A stretch of DNA of 5,103 nucleotides from Candidatus Competibacteraceae bacterium (lineage in GTDB: Bacteria; Pseudomonadota; Gammaproteobacteria; Competibacterales; Competibacteraceae), in assembly GCA_020445005.1 (NCBI GenBank), contig JAGRHM010000277.1:1-5103 (forward strand), written 5' to 3'. Positions 1 to 5,103 of this stretch are shown in pieces; within the stretch, counting starts at the first letter, position 1, and every line of letters begins with the position of its first letter. The notes below the pieces were generated by a model that saw only the letters and a program-made list of their open reading frames with translations, made no database searches and was not told where the DNA came from. A program made the position numbers and the translations under genes.

Positions 1-161
1 TAACCGGCGGCGCTGCACAGCAGCATCGCCGCCAGCCACCAATACAAGGTTCCGGTTCGCCACAGCCAGAGTGCGCCGAGTGGCAGCAGCGCGGCAACCG
101 GCAGCGTCCACAGCAACAGCGCGATCAATCGTAAGCGATCCAGGCGGTTGAACGGGATCAT
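1..161 (-). CDS. N-terminus of an unidentified inner-membrane protein (partial, runs off left edge)
   Basis: Translating the reverse strand from an ATG at 161-159 gives 53 residues, open to the window edge, beginning MIPFNRLDRLRL. A short basic N-terminus (Arg7, Arg10, Arg11) is followed by a hydrophobic segment at about residues 12-34, rich in Leu, Ala and Trp. A brief polar turn (RTGT) comes next, then a second hydrophobic stretch from about 38 to the edge. This is the pattern of a two-helix membrane anchor or hairpin with positive-inside topology. The next in-frame codon set upstream contains a TGA and no other start, so the ATG is well supported, although no clear ribosome binding site precedes it. 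It is transcribed divergently from the decarboxylase. The N-terminus resembles that of membrane-anchored GTPase-like proteins of Proteobacteria, but that is only a loose impression and no catalytic domain is visible. The function is unassigned. Confidence 0.6.
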   Translation of the reverse strand, partial: MIPFNRLDRLRLIALLLWTLPVAALLPLGALWLWRTGTLYWWLAAMLLCSAAG

Positions 162-271
162 GAATGATCTACACTGATATCAAAAAATGAGCCAAAAATT
201 AAAGCATAGCAATATTGTAGTAAAGTTTGGCCACTGCTGCGCGCGGATAAACCAACGCGGCTGGCGGGTAG

Positions 272-298
272 TTGACTGACTGAATTTATACCTATCAA
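272..298 (+). promoter_or_regulatory. candidate sigma-70 promoter for the decarboxylase–dapF–DUF484 unit
   Basis: TTGACT at 272-277 matches five of six -35 consensus positions. TATCAA at 293-298 matches four of six -10 positions, with a 15-bp spacer that is shorter than the preferred 17. Transcription would begin near 305, leaving a leader of roughly 30 nt before the start codon at 334. It is the best -35-like hexamer in the gap. The weak spacing and -10 box keep this tentative. Confidence 0.35.
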
Positions 299-320
299 AA
301 TCCACAGTTTCATAGATCGC

Positions 321-325
321 AAGGT
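321..325 (+). promoter_or_regulatory. ribosome binding site deciding the decarboxylase start
   Basis: AAGGT lies 8 nt upstream of the ATG at 334. The alternative in-frame ATG at 364 is preceded by a pyrimidine-rich stretch with no Shine-Dalgarno-like sequence, so this site favours the upstream start. Confidence 0.5.
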
Positions 326-333
326 AGAAACTC

Positions 334-1569
334 ATGAGTGCTGTTCGGCCCACCCACTGGTCGATGAGCCAGTTTCCAGTCATCGATAATTGTCTGCATA
401 TTGGCGGCATGCCTTTGACGCAACTAGCGGCGCGGATCGGGCAGACGCCATTCTACGCCTACGACCGCCGCCTGCTGGACGAGCGGGTCACCCTGCTCCG
501 CAGCCGGTTGCCGTCCGCTATCGAGTTACACTACGCGGTCAAGGCGAATCCAATGCCCGCCGTGGTGCAACACCTGGCGGGCCTGGTGGATGGTCTGGAT
601 GTTGCTTCGCTGGGCGAATTATCCGTTGCGCTGGATACCGGCATGGATCCGGCCGAAATCAGTTTTGCCGGTCCCGGCAAGCGTCTGCCTGAATTGACCG
701 CGGCCATTGCTGCAGGCATCACTATCAATCTGGAATCCGCTGGAGAACTGGAAAATGTCGCTCGTCTGGGGCATGCGTTGGGTCGACAACCCCGGGTCGC
801 AGTGCGAGTCAATCCGGATTTCGAGCTAAAAGCCTCCGGGATGAAAATGAGCGGCGGCCCCAAGCCATTCGGGGTGGACGCCGAGCAAGTCCCGACGCTG
901 TTGCGACGAATCGGTCAACTGGACCTGAATTTTCGCGGTTTTCACATCTTCAGCGGTTCACAGAATCTGCGCGCGGAAGCGCTGATTGACGCCCATGACC
1001 GCACGTTTGAACTGGCTCTGCGGCTGGCGGCGGATGCGCCAGCGCCGGTGCGGATGCTGAACATCGGCGGGGGGTTCGGCATCCCCTACTTTCCGGGAGA
1101 TACGCCGCTGGATCTGGAGCCGGTCGCGGCTAACTTGAACCACTGGCTGCCCAAAGTCAAAGAGGAATTGCCAGAGGCCCATGTCGTACTGGAACTGGGT
1201 CGTTATCTGGTTGGCGAAGCGGGTATTTACGTCGCCGAAGTCATCGATCGCAAGGTGTCGCGCGGCCACACCTTTCTGGTAACCAATGGCGGTTTGCACC
1301 ACCATCTGGCGGCGTCAGGCAACTTTGGTCAGGTTGTGCGCAAAAATTACCCGGTCGTGGTCGGTAACCGGGTGGTCGGCGATGAGCGGGAAGTCGTGTC
1401 GGTGGTAGGACCGCTGTGTACACCGCTTGATATCCTGGCCGATCGCATGGAACTGGCTAAGGCTGGAGTTGGCGATCTGATCGTGGTGTTCCAGTCGGGC
1501 GCATATGGATTGACCGCCAGCCCAGCCCGTTTCCTGAGTCATCCAGCTTGTGTAGAAGTTTTAGTGTAG
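334..1569 (+). CDS. PLP-dependent decarboxylase, exosortase A system-associated type (in lysA position)
   Basis: This 411-residue protein is a group IV, fold type III PLP decarboxylase (LysA/ornithine decarboxylase superfamily). It has an N-terminal alanine-racemase-like TIM barrel and a C-terminal beta domain. Visible landmarks are Lys70 in HYAVKANP (PLP Schiff base), His204 in GFHIFSGSQN, the glycine loop GGGFG at 245-249 (phosphate binding), ELGR at 287-290, Cys362 in GPLCTPLD and Tyr391 in SGAYGLTASP. I recognise the overall sequence as the TIGR03099-type family, 'exosortase A system-associated'. Diagnostic stretches are SFAGPGKR, VRVNPDFELKASGMKM, GLHHHLAASGNFGQV and the C-terminus FLSHPACVEVLV. 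Genes of that family normally lie in PEP-CTERM/exopolysaccharide clusters and their substrate is unsettled. LysA hallmarks HIGSQ and CESGD are replaced by FSGSQ and CTPLD. The start at 334 has a Shine-Dalgarno sequence. ATG 364 would give a 401-residue form starting MSQFPVIDN, which fits the usual family N-terminus and cannot be excluded. dapF follows 19 bp downstream. An automated annotation might call this lysA, and diaminopimelate decarboxylase activity remains possible. Confidence 0.88.
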   Translation: MSAVRPTHWSMSQFPVIDNCLHIGGMPLTQLAARIGQTPFYAYDRRLLDERVTLLRSRLPSAIELHYAVKANPMPAVVQHLAGLVDGLDVASLGELSVALDTGMDPAEISFAGPGKRLPELTAAIAAGITINLESAGELENVARLGHALGRQPRVAVRVNPDFELKASGMKMSGGPKPFGVDAEQVPTLLRRIGQLDLNFRGFHIFSGSQNLRAEALIDAHDRTFELALRLAADAPAPVRMLNIGGGFGIPYFPGDTPLDLEPVAANLNHWLPKVKEELPEAHVVLELGRYLVGEAGIYVAEVIDRKVSRGHTFLVTNGGLHHHLAASGNFGQVVRKNYPVVVGNRVVGDEREVVSVVGPLCTPLDILADRMELAKAGVGDLIVVFQSGAYGLTASPARFLSHPACVEVLV

Positions 1570-1588
1570 TCATGGTTGAATTCGCATA

Positions 1589-2419
1589 ATGAAACTCCAA
1601 TTTACCAAGATGCAGGGGCTGGGTAACGATTTTGTAGTGATCGATGGCGTTAATCAGGCGGTAACGCTGGAATCTGCGCAAATTCGCCGTTTAGCCGACC
1701 GTCGCTTTGGCATTGGCTGCGACCAAGTGCTTCTGGTGGAAGCATCACAGCGAGCGGATGCCGATTTCCGCTACCGCATTTTCAATGCGGATGGCGGCGA
1801 AGTCGAACAATGTGGCAATGGGGCTCGCTGTTTTGCCTGCTTTGTTCACGACCAGGGACTGACTACAAAGGATGTACTTTGGGTTGAAACCCTGGCCGGT
1901 TTATTGCAATTGCATCTCTTATCGGATAACCGCGTCAGGGTGGACATGGGGCGACCGCGGCTGGAACCGGCCGATGCGCCGTTCATCGCCACCGAGCGCA
2001 CTCTGCGCTACCCCATCGCCGTTGATGGCGTGGAAGTGGAGATCGGCGTGGTGTCGATGGGCAACCCTCATGCGGTTTTGATAGTCAATGATGTGGATCA
2101 AGCCCCGGTCGCAGACCTGGGACCACTGCTGGAAAAACATGGTCGCTTTCCCCAGCGCGTCAATGTGGGTTTCATGCAAGTGATTGCCCCGGACCAGATC
2201 CGCCTGCGCGTGTTCGAGCGCGGCGCTGGCGAAACCCTGGCCTGTGGCAGCGGCGCTTGCGCGGCTGTTGTAGTCGGGCGGCTATGGGGGCGGCTCTCCG
2301 CGAATGTCCGAGTGGAACTGCCGGGCGGAACATTGGAGATTCACTGGGCCGGCGAAGGCGAATCGGTGCTGATGACCGGACCGGCGGCAACTATATTTGA
2401 AGGGTGGATCGAACTGTGA
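1589..2419 (+). CDS. dapF: diaminopimelate epimerase
   Basis: DapF is a cytoplasmic, cofactor-independent epimerase that converts LL- to meso-diaminopimelate, the precursor of lysine and of the peptidoglycan cross-link residue. The 276-residue length is normal for the family. The protein shows the expected two pseudo-symmetric halves, each supplying one catalytic cysteine: Cys75 in EQCGNGARC and Cys219 in LACGSGACA. Other family signatures are [10 protein letters not shown] at 11-20, MGNPHAV at 157-163, VNVGFMQV at 191-198 and FERGAGET at 209-216. All expected active-site residues are present, so it should be functional. The ATG at 1589 matches the usual family start, though no good Shine-Dalgarno sequence precedes it. 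It lies 19 bp after the decarboxylase stop, which suggests cotranscription. The 3' end overlaps the DUF484 gene. Confidence 0.97.
   Translation: MKLQFTKMQGLGNDFVVIDGVNQAVTLESAQIRRLADRRFGIGCDQVLLVEASQRADADFRYRIFNADGGEVEQCGNGARCFACFVHDQGLTTKDVLWVETLAGLLQLHLLSDNRVRVDMGRPRLEPADAPFIATERTLRYPIAVDGVEVEIGVVSMGNPHAVLIVNDVDQAPVADLGPLLEKHGRFPQRVNVGFMQVIAPDQIRLRVFERGAGETLACGSGACAAVVVGRLWGRLSANVRVELPGGTLEIHWAGEGESVLMTGPAATIFEGWIEL
2399..2407 (+). promoter_or_regulatory. ribosome binding site deciding the DUF484 start
   Basis: The purine-rich run GAAGGGTGG sits inside the 3' end of dapF. Its end lies 8 nt before GTG 2416, a suitable distance. The upstream alternative GTG at 2404 lies inside this run and has no binding site of its own, so translation most likely starts at 2416. 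Confidence 0.55.
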
Positions 2420-3162
2420 GCGAGGAACAGGAAATACCGGAATCGCTGGAAATAGCGGATTCTGAGGAAGAGATGGTCGCCTGGCTGCGCGATCATCCTG
2501 AATTTTTCACTCGCCATCCCGCACTGGTCGAAAGTCTGCGGATTCCGCATCCCTGCTGGCCCGCAGTATCACTGCTGGAATACCAAAATCGCCTGCTGCG
2601 CGAACACGTTCAACGTTTGCACGATAAATTAATAGAACTGGTTAACATTGCTCGTGACAATGACCGGTTGGCGGAACGGGTGCAGCGACTGGCGCTGGGT
2701 CTGCTGGATGCGCGCGGCGGCCTGGATGAACTGTTGCACGGTATCAAAGTCATCTTACGCGATGAGTTCAAGGCCGATTGCGTCGCTCTATGTTTAGCGG
2801 TGCCACACACCGTGAATCTAAGCGCAATTGGAGAATTGCTGCGTCCGGACGTCGTGGGGCTGTTTGAAGAGGTTTTTCGGGCGGGGCGTCCTCAGTGTAG
2901 CCGGCTCAGTCTGGAACAAGCTGACGCCCTGTTTAGTGATAGCGCCTGTCATGTGGTATCAGCAGCGCTGATTCCCCTGGACAACGGGCAATGGCGCGGC
3001 CTACTGGCGGTGGGCAGCGGCGACGCCAACCGCTTTCATGACGGTGTGGGAACGCTGTTTCTGGAGCGCATCGGACAACTGGTCAGTCAGGCGCTCCAGG
3101 CGCGGTTGCTGGCGGAGGGATGGCGAGCAATGCCTGATCCGCCATCGGCCCGAGGGAGGTAG
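2416..3162 (+). CDS. DUF484 family protein (GAF-like, function unknown)
   Basis: A 248-residue soluble protein of the DUF484 family (PF04340, YigA-like). The N-terminal motif is [20 protein letters not shown] at 23-42, followed by IPHP and [13 protein letters not shown] probable coiled coil spans about 52-95 ([16 protein letters not shown] and [14 protein letters not shown]). The C-terminal GAF-like fold spans about 100-232 and contains SAALIPLD at 182-189, [13 protein letters not shown] at 195-207 and [13 protein letters not shown] at 211-223. The usual family end motif is present, so the protein looks intact. The GTG at 2416 overlaps the dapF stop by 4 nt (GTGA), implying translational coupling. 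An in-frame GTG at 2404 would add four residues and is less likely. In many gammaproteobacteria this gene lies between dapF and the recombinase gene xerC. Here xerC is missing, and the gene instead converges on hom. The molecular role is not established. Confidence 0.92.
   Translation: MSEEQEIPESLEIADSEEEMVAWLRDHPEFFTRHPALVESLRIPHPCWPAVSLLEYQNRLLREHVQRLHDKLIELVNIARDNDRLAERVQRLALGLLDARGGLDELLHGIKVILRDEFKADCVALCLAVPHTVNLSAIGELLRPDVVGLFEEVFRAGRPQCSRLSLEQADALFSDSACHVVSAALIPLDNGQWRGLLAVGSGDANRFHDGVGTLFLERIGQLVSQALQARLLAEGWRAMPDPPSARGR
3155..3160 (+). promoter_or_regulatory. strong Shine-Dalgarno sequence with no gene behind it
   Basis: GGAGGT, within GAGGGAGGTAGG, is an exact match to the core anti-Shine-Dalgarno complement and overlaps the DUF484 TAG stop. 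No ATG, GTG or TTG follows at 5-10 nt that opens a credible frame. In related genomes xerC begins at about this point, so the site may be a relic of a lost coupled gene. It could equally be chance, because the bases also encode the DUF484 C-terminus. Confidence 0.3.
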
Positions 3163-3270
3163 GAAAGCTTCAGACGCTGAACAAAAACTCTGTAGCCTGA
3201 ATGCAGGCCGTCAGGCCAACATCCAGGGCTTTTCCGGATTCCGCTTTGCTTCATCCTGCTCCTTGATCCA
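3163..3270. terminator. convergent intergenic gap with short hairpins; possible weak bidirectional terminator
   Basis: This 108-bp gap must end transcription from both DUF484 and hom. Two inverted repeats are visible. One is TTCAG/CTGAA at 3169-3173 and 3177-3181. The other is GCCTGA/TCAGGC at 3195-3200 and 3211-3216, which competes with a smaller GCCTG/CAGGC hairpin at 3195-3199 and 3204-3208. Read from the hom side, the second hairpin is followed after 7 nt by five T residues (3187-3183). That gap is long for an intrinsic terminator. No T tract follows on the DUF484 side. The stems are short, so termination here is tentative. Confidence 0.3.
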
Positions 3271-4593
3271 TCAGTCAAAACCCAAATGCTCCAAACGAAT
3301 GCGCGTAACCGGAGCGCAAATAGCGTCTAGCGCCTCGATGGCGGCAATGGCTTCGTTCATCCACTTTTCCTGGATTTCATAAGTGAGCAGGATGATCGAC
3401 ACATCGCTGGCGCCGATCGCTGGTTCCTTTTGCACCAAGGCTTCAATACTAATATCCCGGTCGGCCAGGATACGAGTCACCTCGGCGAGCACCCCTGGCC
3501 GATCTTGCGCCTGTAAGCGCAGGTAGTACGCAGTTTCCACCTCGGTCATGGGCAATACCGGCAGATCGGACAGGGCGTCCGGCTGAAACGCCAGATGCGG
3601 CACCCGGTTGTCCGGATCGGCGGTCAGGGTGCGCACCACGTCGATAATGTCAGCCACCACGGCTGAAGCCGTCGGCTCGGCCCCCGCTCCGGCCCCGTAA
3701 TACAAACTCTGTCCTAGCGCGTCGGCCTGCACCAACACCGCGTTCATCACCCCATTAACGCTGGCTAATAACTGCTCTTTCGGGATCAGAGTCGGATGAA
3801 CCCGCAGTTGCGCACCGTGGTCATTGCAGCAGGCAATTCCCAGGTGCTTGATGCGATAGCCCAGTTCTTCAGCATAGGCGACATCTTCGCGGGTGATATG
3901 ACTAATGCCCTCGATATAAACCCGGTCGAATTGCAAGGGAATGCCAAAGGCGATGGACGCGAGAATGGTCAGCTTATGCGCAGCGTCAATGCCTTCAATA
4001 TCGAAAGTGGGATCAGCTTCGGCGTAACCCAGCGCCTGCGCCTCGGCCAGCACCTCGGGAAAATCGCGGCCCTTGTCACGCATTTCGCTCAGGATGAAAT
4101 TAGCGGTGCCGTTAATGATCCCCGCAACCCACTCGATGCGATTGCCAGCCAGGCCCTCGCGGATCGCCTTGATGATCGGGATGCCGCCAGCCACCGCCGC
4201 TTCAAAACCAACCATCATGCCGGTCGCCTGAGCGGTCGCGAAAATTTCATTCCCGTGCTTGGCGATCAGCGCCTTATTAGCGGTCACTACATGTTTGCCG
4301 TTAGCCAGCGCCTGTAAAACCAGGCTGCGCGCCGGTTCGTAGCCGCCCATCAGCTCGACAATGATCGAAACTTCGGGATCATTCACCACATCTAGAGCTT
4401 CTTCAGTCAATTTCATGCCGGCGATGTTGGCGGTCGTGGTGTCGAGATTACGCGCAGCCGCATGAGTGATCACGATTTCGCGACCCGCGCGGCGGCTGAT
4501 TTCCCCGGCGTTGCGGGACAGGACGCGCGTGACGCCGCCGCCGACCGTGCCCAGACCCAGCAGACCCACTTTAACGGGAGGATATGCGCTCAT
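3271..4593 (-). CDS. hom: homoserine dehydrogenase with C-terminal ACT domain
   Basis: A 440-residue monofunctional homoserine dehydrogenase. It reduces aspartate semialdehyde to homoserine with NAD(P)H, the committed step toward threonine and methionine, in the cytoplasm. The N-terminal Rossmann domain has VGLLGLGTVGGGV at 9-21 and TANKALIAKHG at 104-114. The catalytic domain has GIINGTANFIL at 158-168, DPTFDIEGIDAAHKL at 194-208 with the conserved Lys207, and YYGAGAGAEPTASAV at 298-312. The ACT domain covers about 355-435 (LRLQAQDRPGVLAEV at 358-372) and in relatives mediates threonine feedback inhibition. I chose ATG 4593 because GGAGG lies 9 nt upstream and the protein then begins just before the Rossmann strand. 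A start at 4701 would add 36 residues overlapping the aminotransferase gene and is rejected. The start lies 4 nt after the alaC stop. No kinase domain is fused to it, and thrC, often the next gene, is absent. Confidence 0.96.
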   Translation of the reverse strand: MSAYPPVKVGLLGLGTVGGGVTRVLSRNAGEISRRAGREIVITHAAARNLDTTTANIAGMKLTEEALDVVNDPEVSIIVELMGGYEPARSLVLQALANGKHVVTANKALIAKHGNEIFATAQATGMMVGFEAAVAGGIPIIKAIREGLAGNRIEWVAGIINGTANFILSEMRDKGRDFPEVLAEAQALGYAEADPTFDIEGIDAAHKLTILASIAFGIPLQFDRVYIEGISHITREDVAYAEELGYRIKHLGIACCNDHGAQLRVHPTLIPKEQLLASVNGVMNAVLVQADALGQSLYYGAGAGAEPTASAVVADIIDVVRTLTADPDNRVPHLAFQPDALSDLPVLPMTEVETAYYLRLQAQDRPGVLAEVTRILADRDISIEALVQKEPAIGASDVSIILLTYEIQEKWMNEAIAAIEALDAICAPVTRIRLEHLGFD

Positions 4594-4597
4594 TAAT

Positions 4598-5103
4598 TCA
4601 AGCCTCCACTGCTTGCGCCAAAGGGGGCGAATATTGATCCCGATTGTTCTTGCGGAACATCTCGCGGATGCCGCGCAGCGCTTGCCGGGTGCGATGCTCA
4701 TTCTCGATCAGGCCGAAGCGGACGTGATCATCGCCGTACTCGCCAAAGCCAATACCTGGCGAAACCGCGACCTTGGCTTCGGCCAGCAATTTTTTGGAAA
4801 ACTCCAACGAACCGAGAGGTTGGTACTGCTCAGGAATCGGCGCCCAGACAAACATCGTGGCTTTGGGTTTTTCCACTTTCCAGCCCAAGGCGTTCAAACC
4901 TTCACACAGCACATCACGGCGTTTGCGGTACTGTTCACGGATTTCCGCGACGCAATCCTGCGGTCCTTCCAGTGCGGCGATGGCGGCCACCTGGATCGGG
5001 GTGAACATGCCGTAATCCATGTAGGATTTCATGCGCGCCAGCGCCGCAATCAGCGTCGGGTTGCCGCACATGAAACCGACCCGCCAGCCCGGCATATTGT
5101 AGC
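4598..5103 (-). CDS. alaC: alanine aminotransferase AlaC-type, C-terminal part (5' end outside window)
   Basis: The C-terminal 167 residues of a class I/II, fold type I PLP aminotransferase, closely resembling E. coli AlaC (YfdZ), which makes alanine from pyruvate and glutamate. The frame is open to the right edge, where it reads [11 protein letters not shown]. The PLP-binding lysine normally lies a few residues upstream of this, just outside the window. The Arg in PGWR contacts the PLP phosphate in this fold. [39 protein letters not shown] and [11 protein letters not shown] follow in family order. The Arg in [11 protein letters not shown] is the usual substrate alpha-carboxylate ligand. The internal ATG at 5095 is not a real start, since it falls in the middle of this conserved motif. 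The gene ends 4 nt before hom and carries the hom ribosome binding site, so the two form an operon. A role in diaminopimelate or aspartate transamination is possible, but AlaC is the closest match I recognise. Confidence 0.9.
   Translation of the reverse strand, partial: YNMPGWRVGFMCGNPTLIAALARMKSYMDYGMFTPIQVAAIAALEGPQDCVAEIREQYRKRRDVLCEGLNALGWKVEKPKATMFVWAPIPEQYQPLGSLEFSKKLLAEAKVAVSPGIGFGEYGDDHVRFGLIENEHRTRQALRGIREMFRKNNRDQYSPPLAQAVEA
4603..4607 (-). promoter_or_regulatory. ribosome binding site of hom
   Basis: GGAGG on the reverse strand lies 9 nt before the ATG at 4593, within the last codons of the aminotransferase gene. It fixes the hom start and supports expression of hom from the alaC transcript. 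Confidence 0.7.

Larger units (their letters stand above)
162..333. promoter_or_regulatory. AT-rich divergent intergenic region
   Basis: This 172-bp gap separates the leftward membrane-protein gene from the rightward decarboxylase gene, so it should carry promoters for both. The part nearest the leftward gene (about 165-230) is clearly richer in A and T than the flanking genes, as expected for promoter DNA. The leftward strand has TACAAT at 219-214 and TTTAAT at 203-198 as possible -10 elements. Neither has a convincing -35 box at normal spacing, so I do not assign a leftward promoter. I found no convincing operator palindrome, riboswitch or structured leader here. Confidence 0.5.

Noticed and set aside
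187..279. 30-codon plus-strand frame in the divergent intergenic region (starts MSQKLKHSN, contains CC)
   Set aside because: No Shine-Dalgarno sequence, it overlaps the candidate -35 box, and there is no recognisable lipobox or signal peptide that would make it the small lipoprotein sometimes found before lysA.
531..863. Minus-strand frame inside the decarboxylase gene
   Set aside because: Shadow of the coding gene: no ribosome binding site or recognisable motif.
1572..1589. Five-codon mini-frame (ATG 1572, TAA overlapping the dapF ATG) as a coupling leader
   Set aside because: The overlap is intriguing, but there is no ribosome binding site before it and such short frames arise by chance.
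3038..3382. 114-residue plus-strand frame overlapping the DUF484 3' end and hom 3' end, considered as a xerC remnant
   Set aside because: It is a different frame within two real genes, and its residues show no tyrosine-recombinase N-terminal pattern.
3796..4317. 173-residue open frame on the plus strand, antisense to hom
   Set aside because: It lies wholly inside the well-supported hom gene, has no ribosome binding site, and its translation shows no family features. It is a by-product of GC-rich codon use in hom.
4594..4701. N-terminal extension of hom from an ATG at 4701
   Set aside because: It would overlap the aminotransferase reading frame by over 100 bp. ATG 4593 has a good ribosome binding site and fits the family length.

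Overview
The window reads as ordinary chromosomal sequence from a moderately GC-rich gammaproteobacterium. The main evidence is the dapF–DUF484 gene pair, which in gammaproteobacteria usually sits between a diaminopimelate decarboxylase gene and xerC. A neighbouring alaC–hom pair is also common in that class. I cannot place the genus from sequence alone. I see no phage, insertion sequence, CRISPR array, rRNA or tRNA.

Layout: (1) 1-161, minus strand: the first 53 residues of a membrane protein that runs off the left edge. (2) 162-333: an AT-rich divergent intergenic region with a plausible promoter for the rightward genes. (3) 334-3162, plus strand: a compact three-gene unit made of a PLP-dependent group IV (fold III) decarboxylase, dapF, and a DUF484 gene that overlaps dapF. 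(4) 3163-3270: a 108-bp convergent gap with short hairpins. (5) 3271-5103, minus strand: hom and, upstream of it, the 3' part of alaC. These two lie 4 bp apart and are probably cotranscribed.

Together the genes touch both arms of aspartate-family metabolism. DapF makes meso-diaminopimelate for lysine and peptidoglycan, and Hom makes homoserine for threonine and methionine. AlaC supplies a transamination step. The most notable point is the decarboxylase. It occupies the position expected for lysA, but its sequence matches the 'pyridoxal-dependent decarboxylase, exosortase A system-associated' family (TIGR03099 type) and lacks the hallmark LysA motifs. The second notable point is the convergent junction. 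Both expected downstream partners, xerC after DUF484 and thrC after hom, are absent there, and a strong Shine-Dalgarno sequence with no gene behind it remains at the DUF484 stop codon. I did not find a convincing wholly new system. The decarboxylase is the best candidate for unexpected biology.
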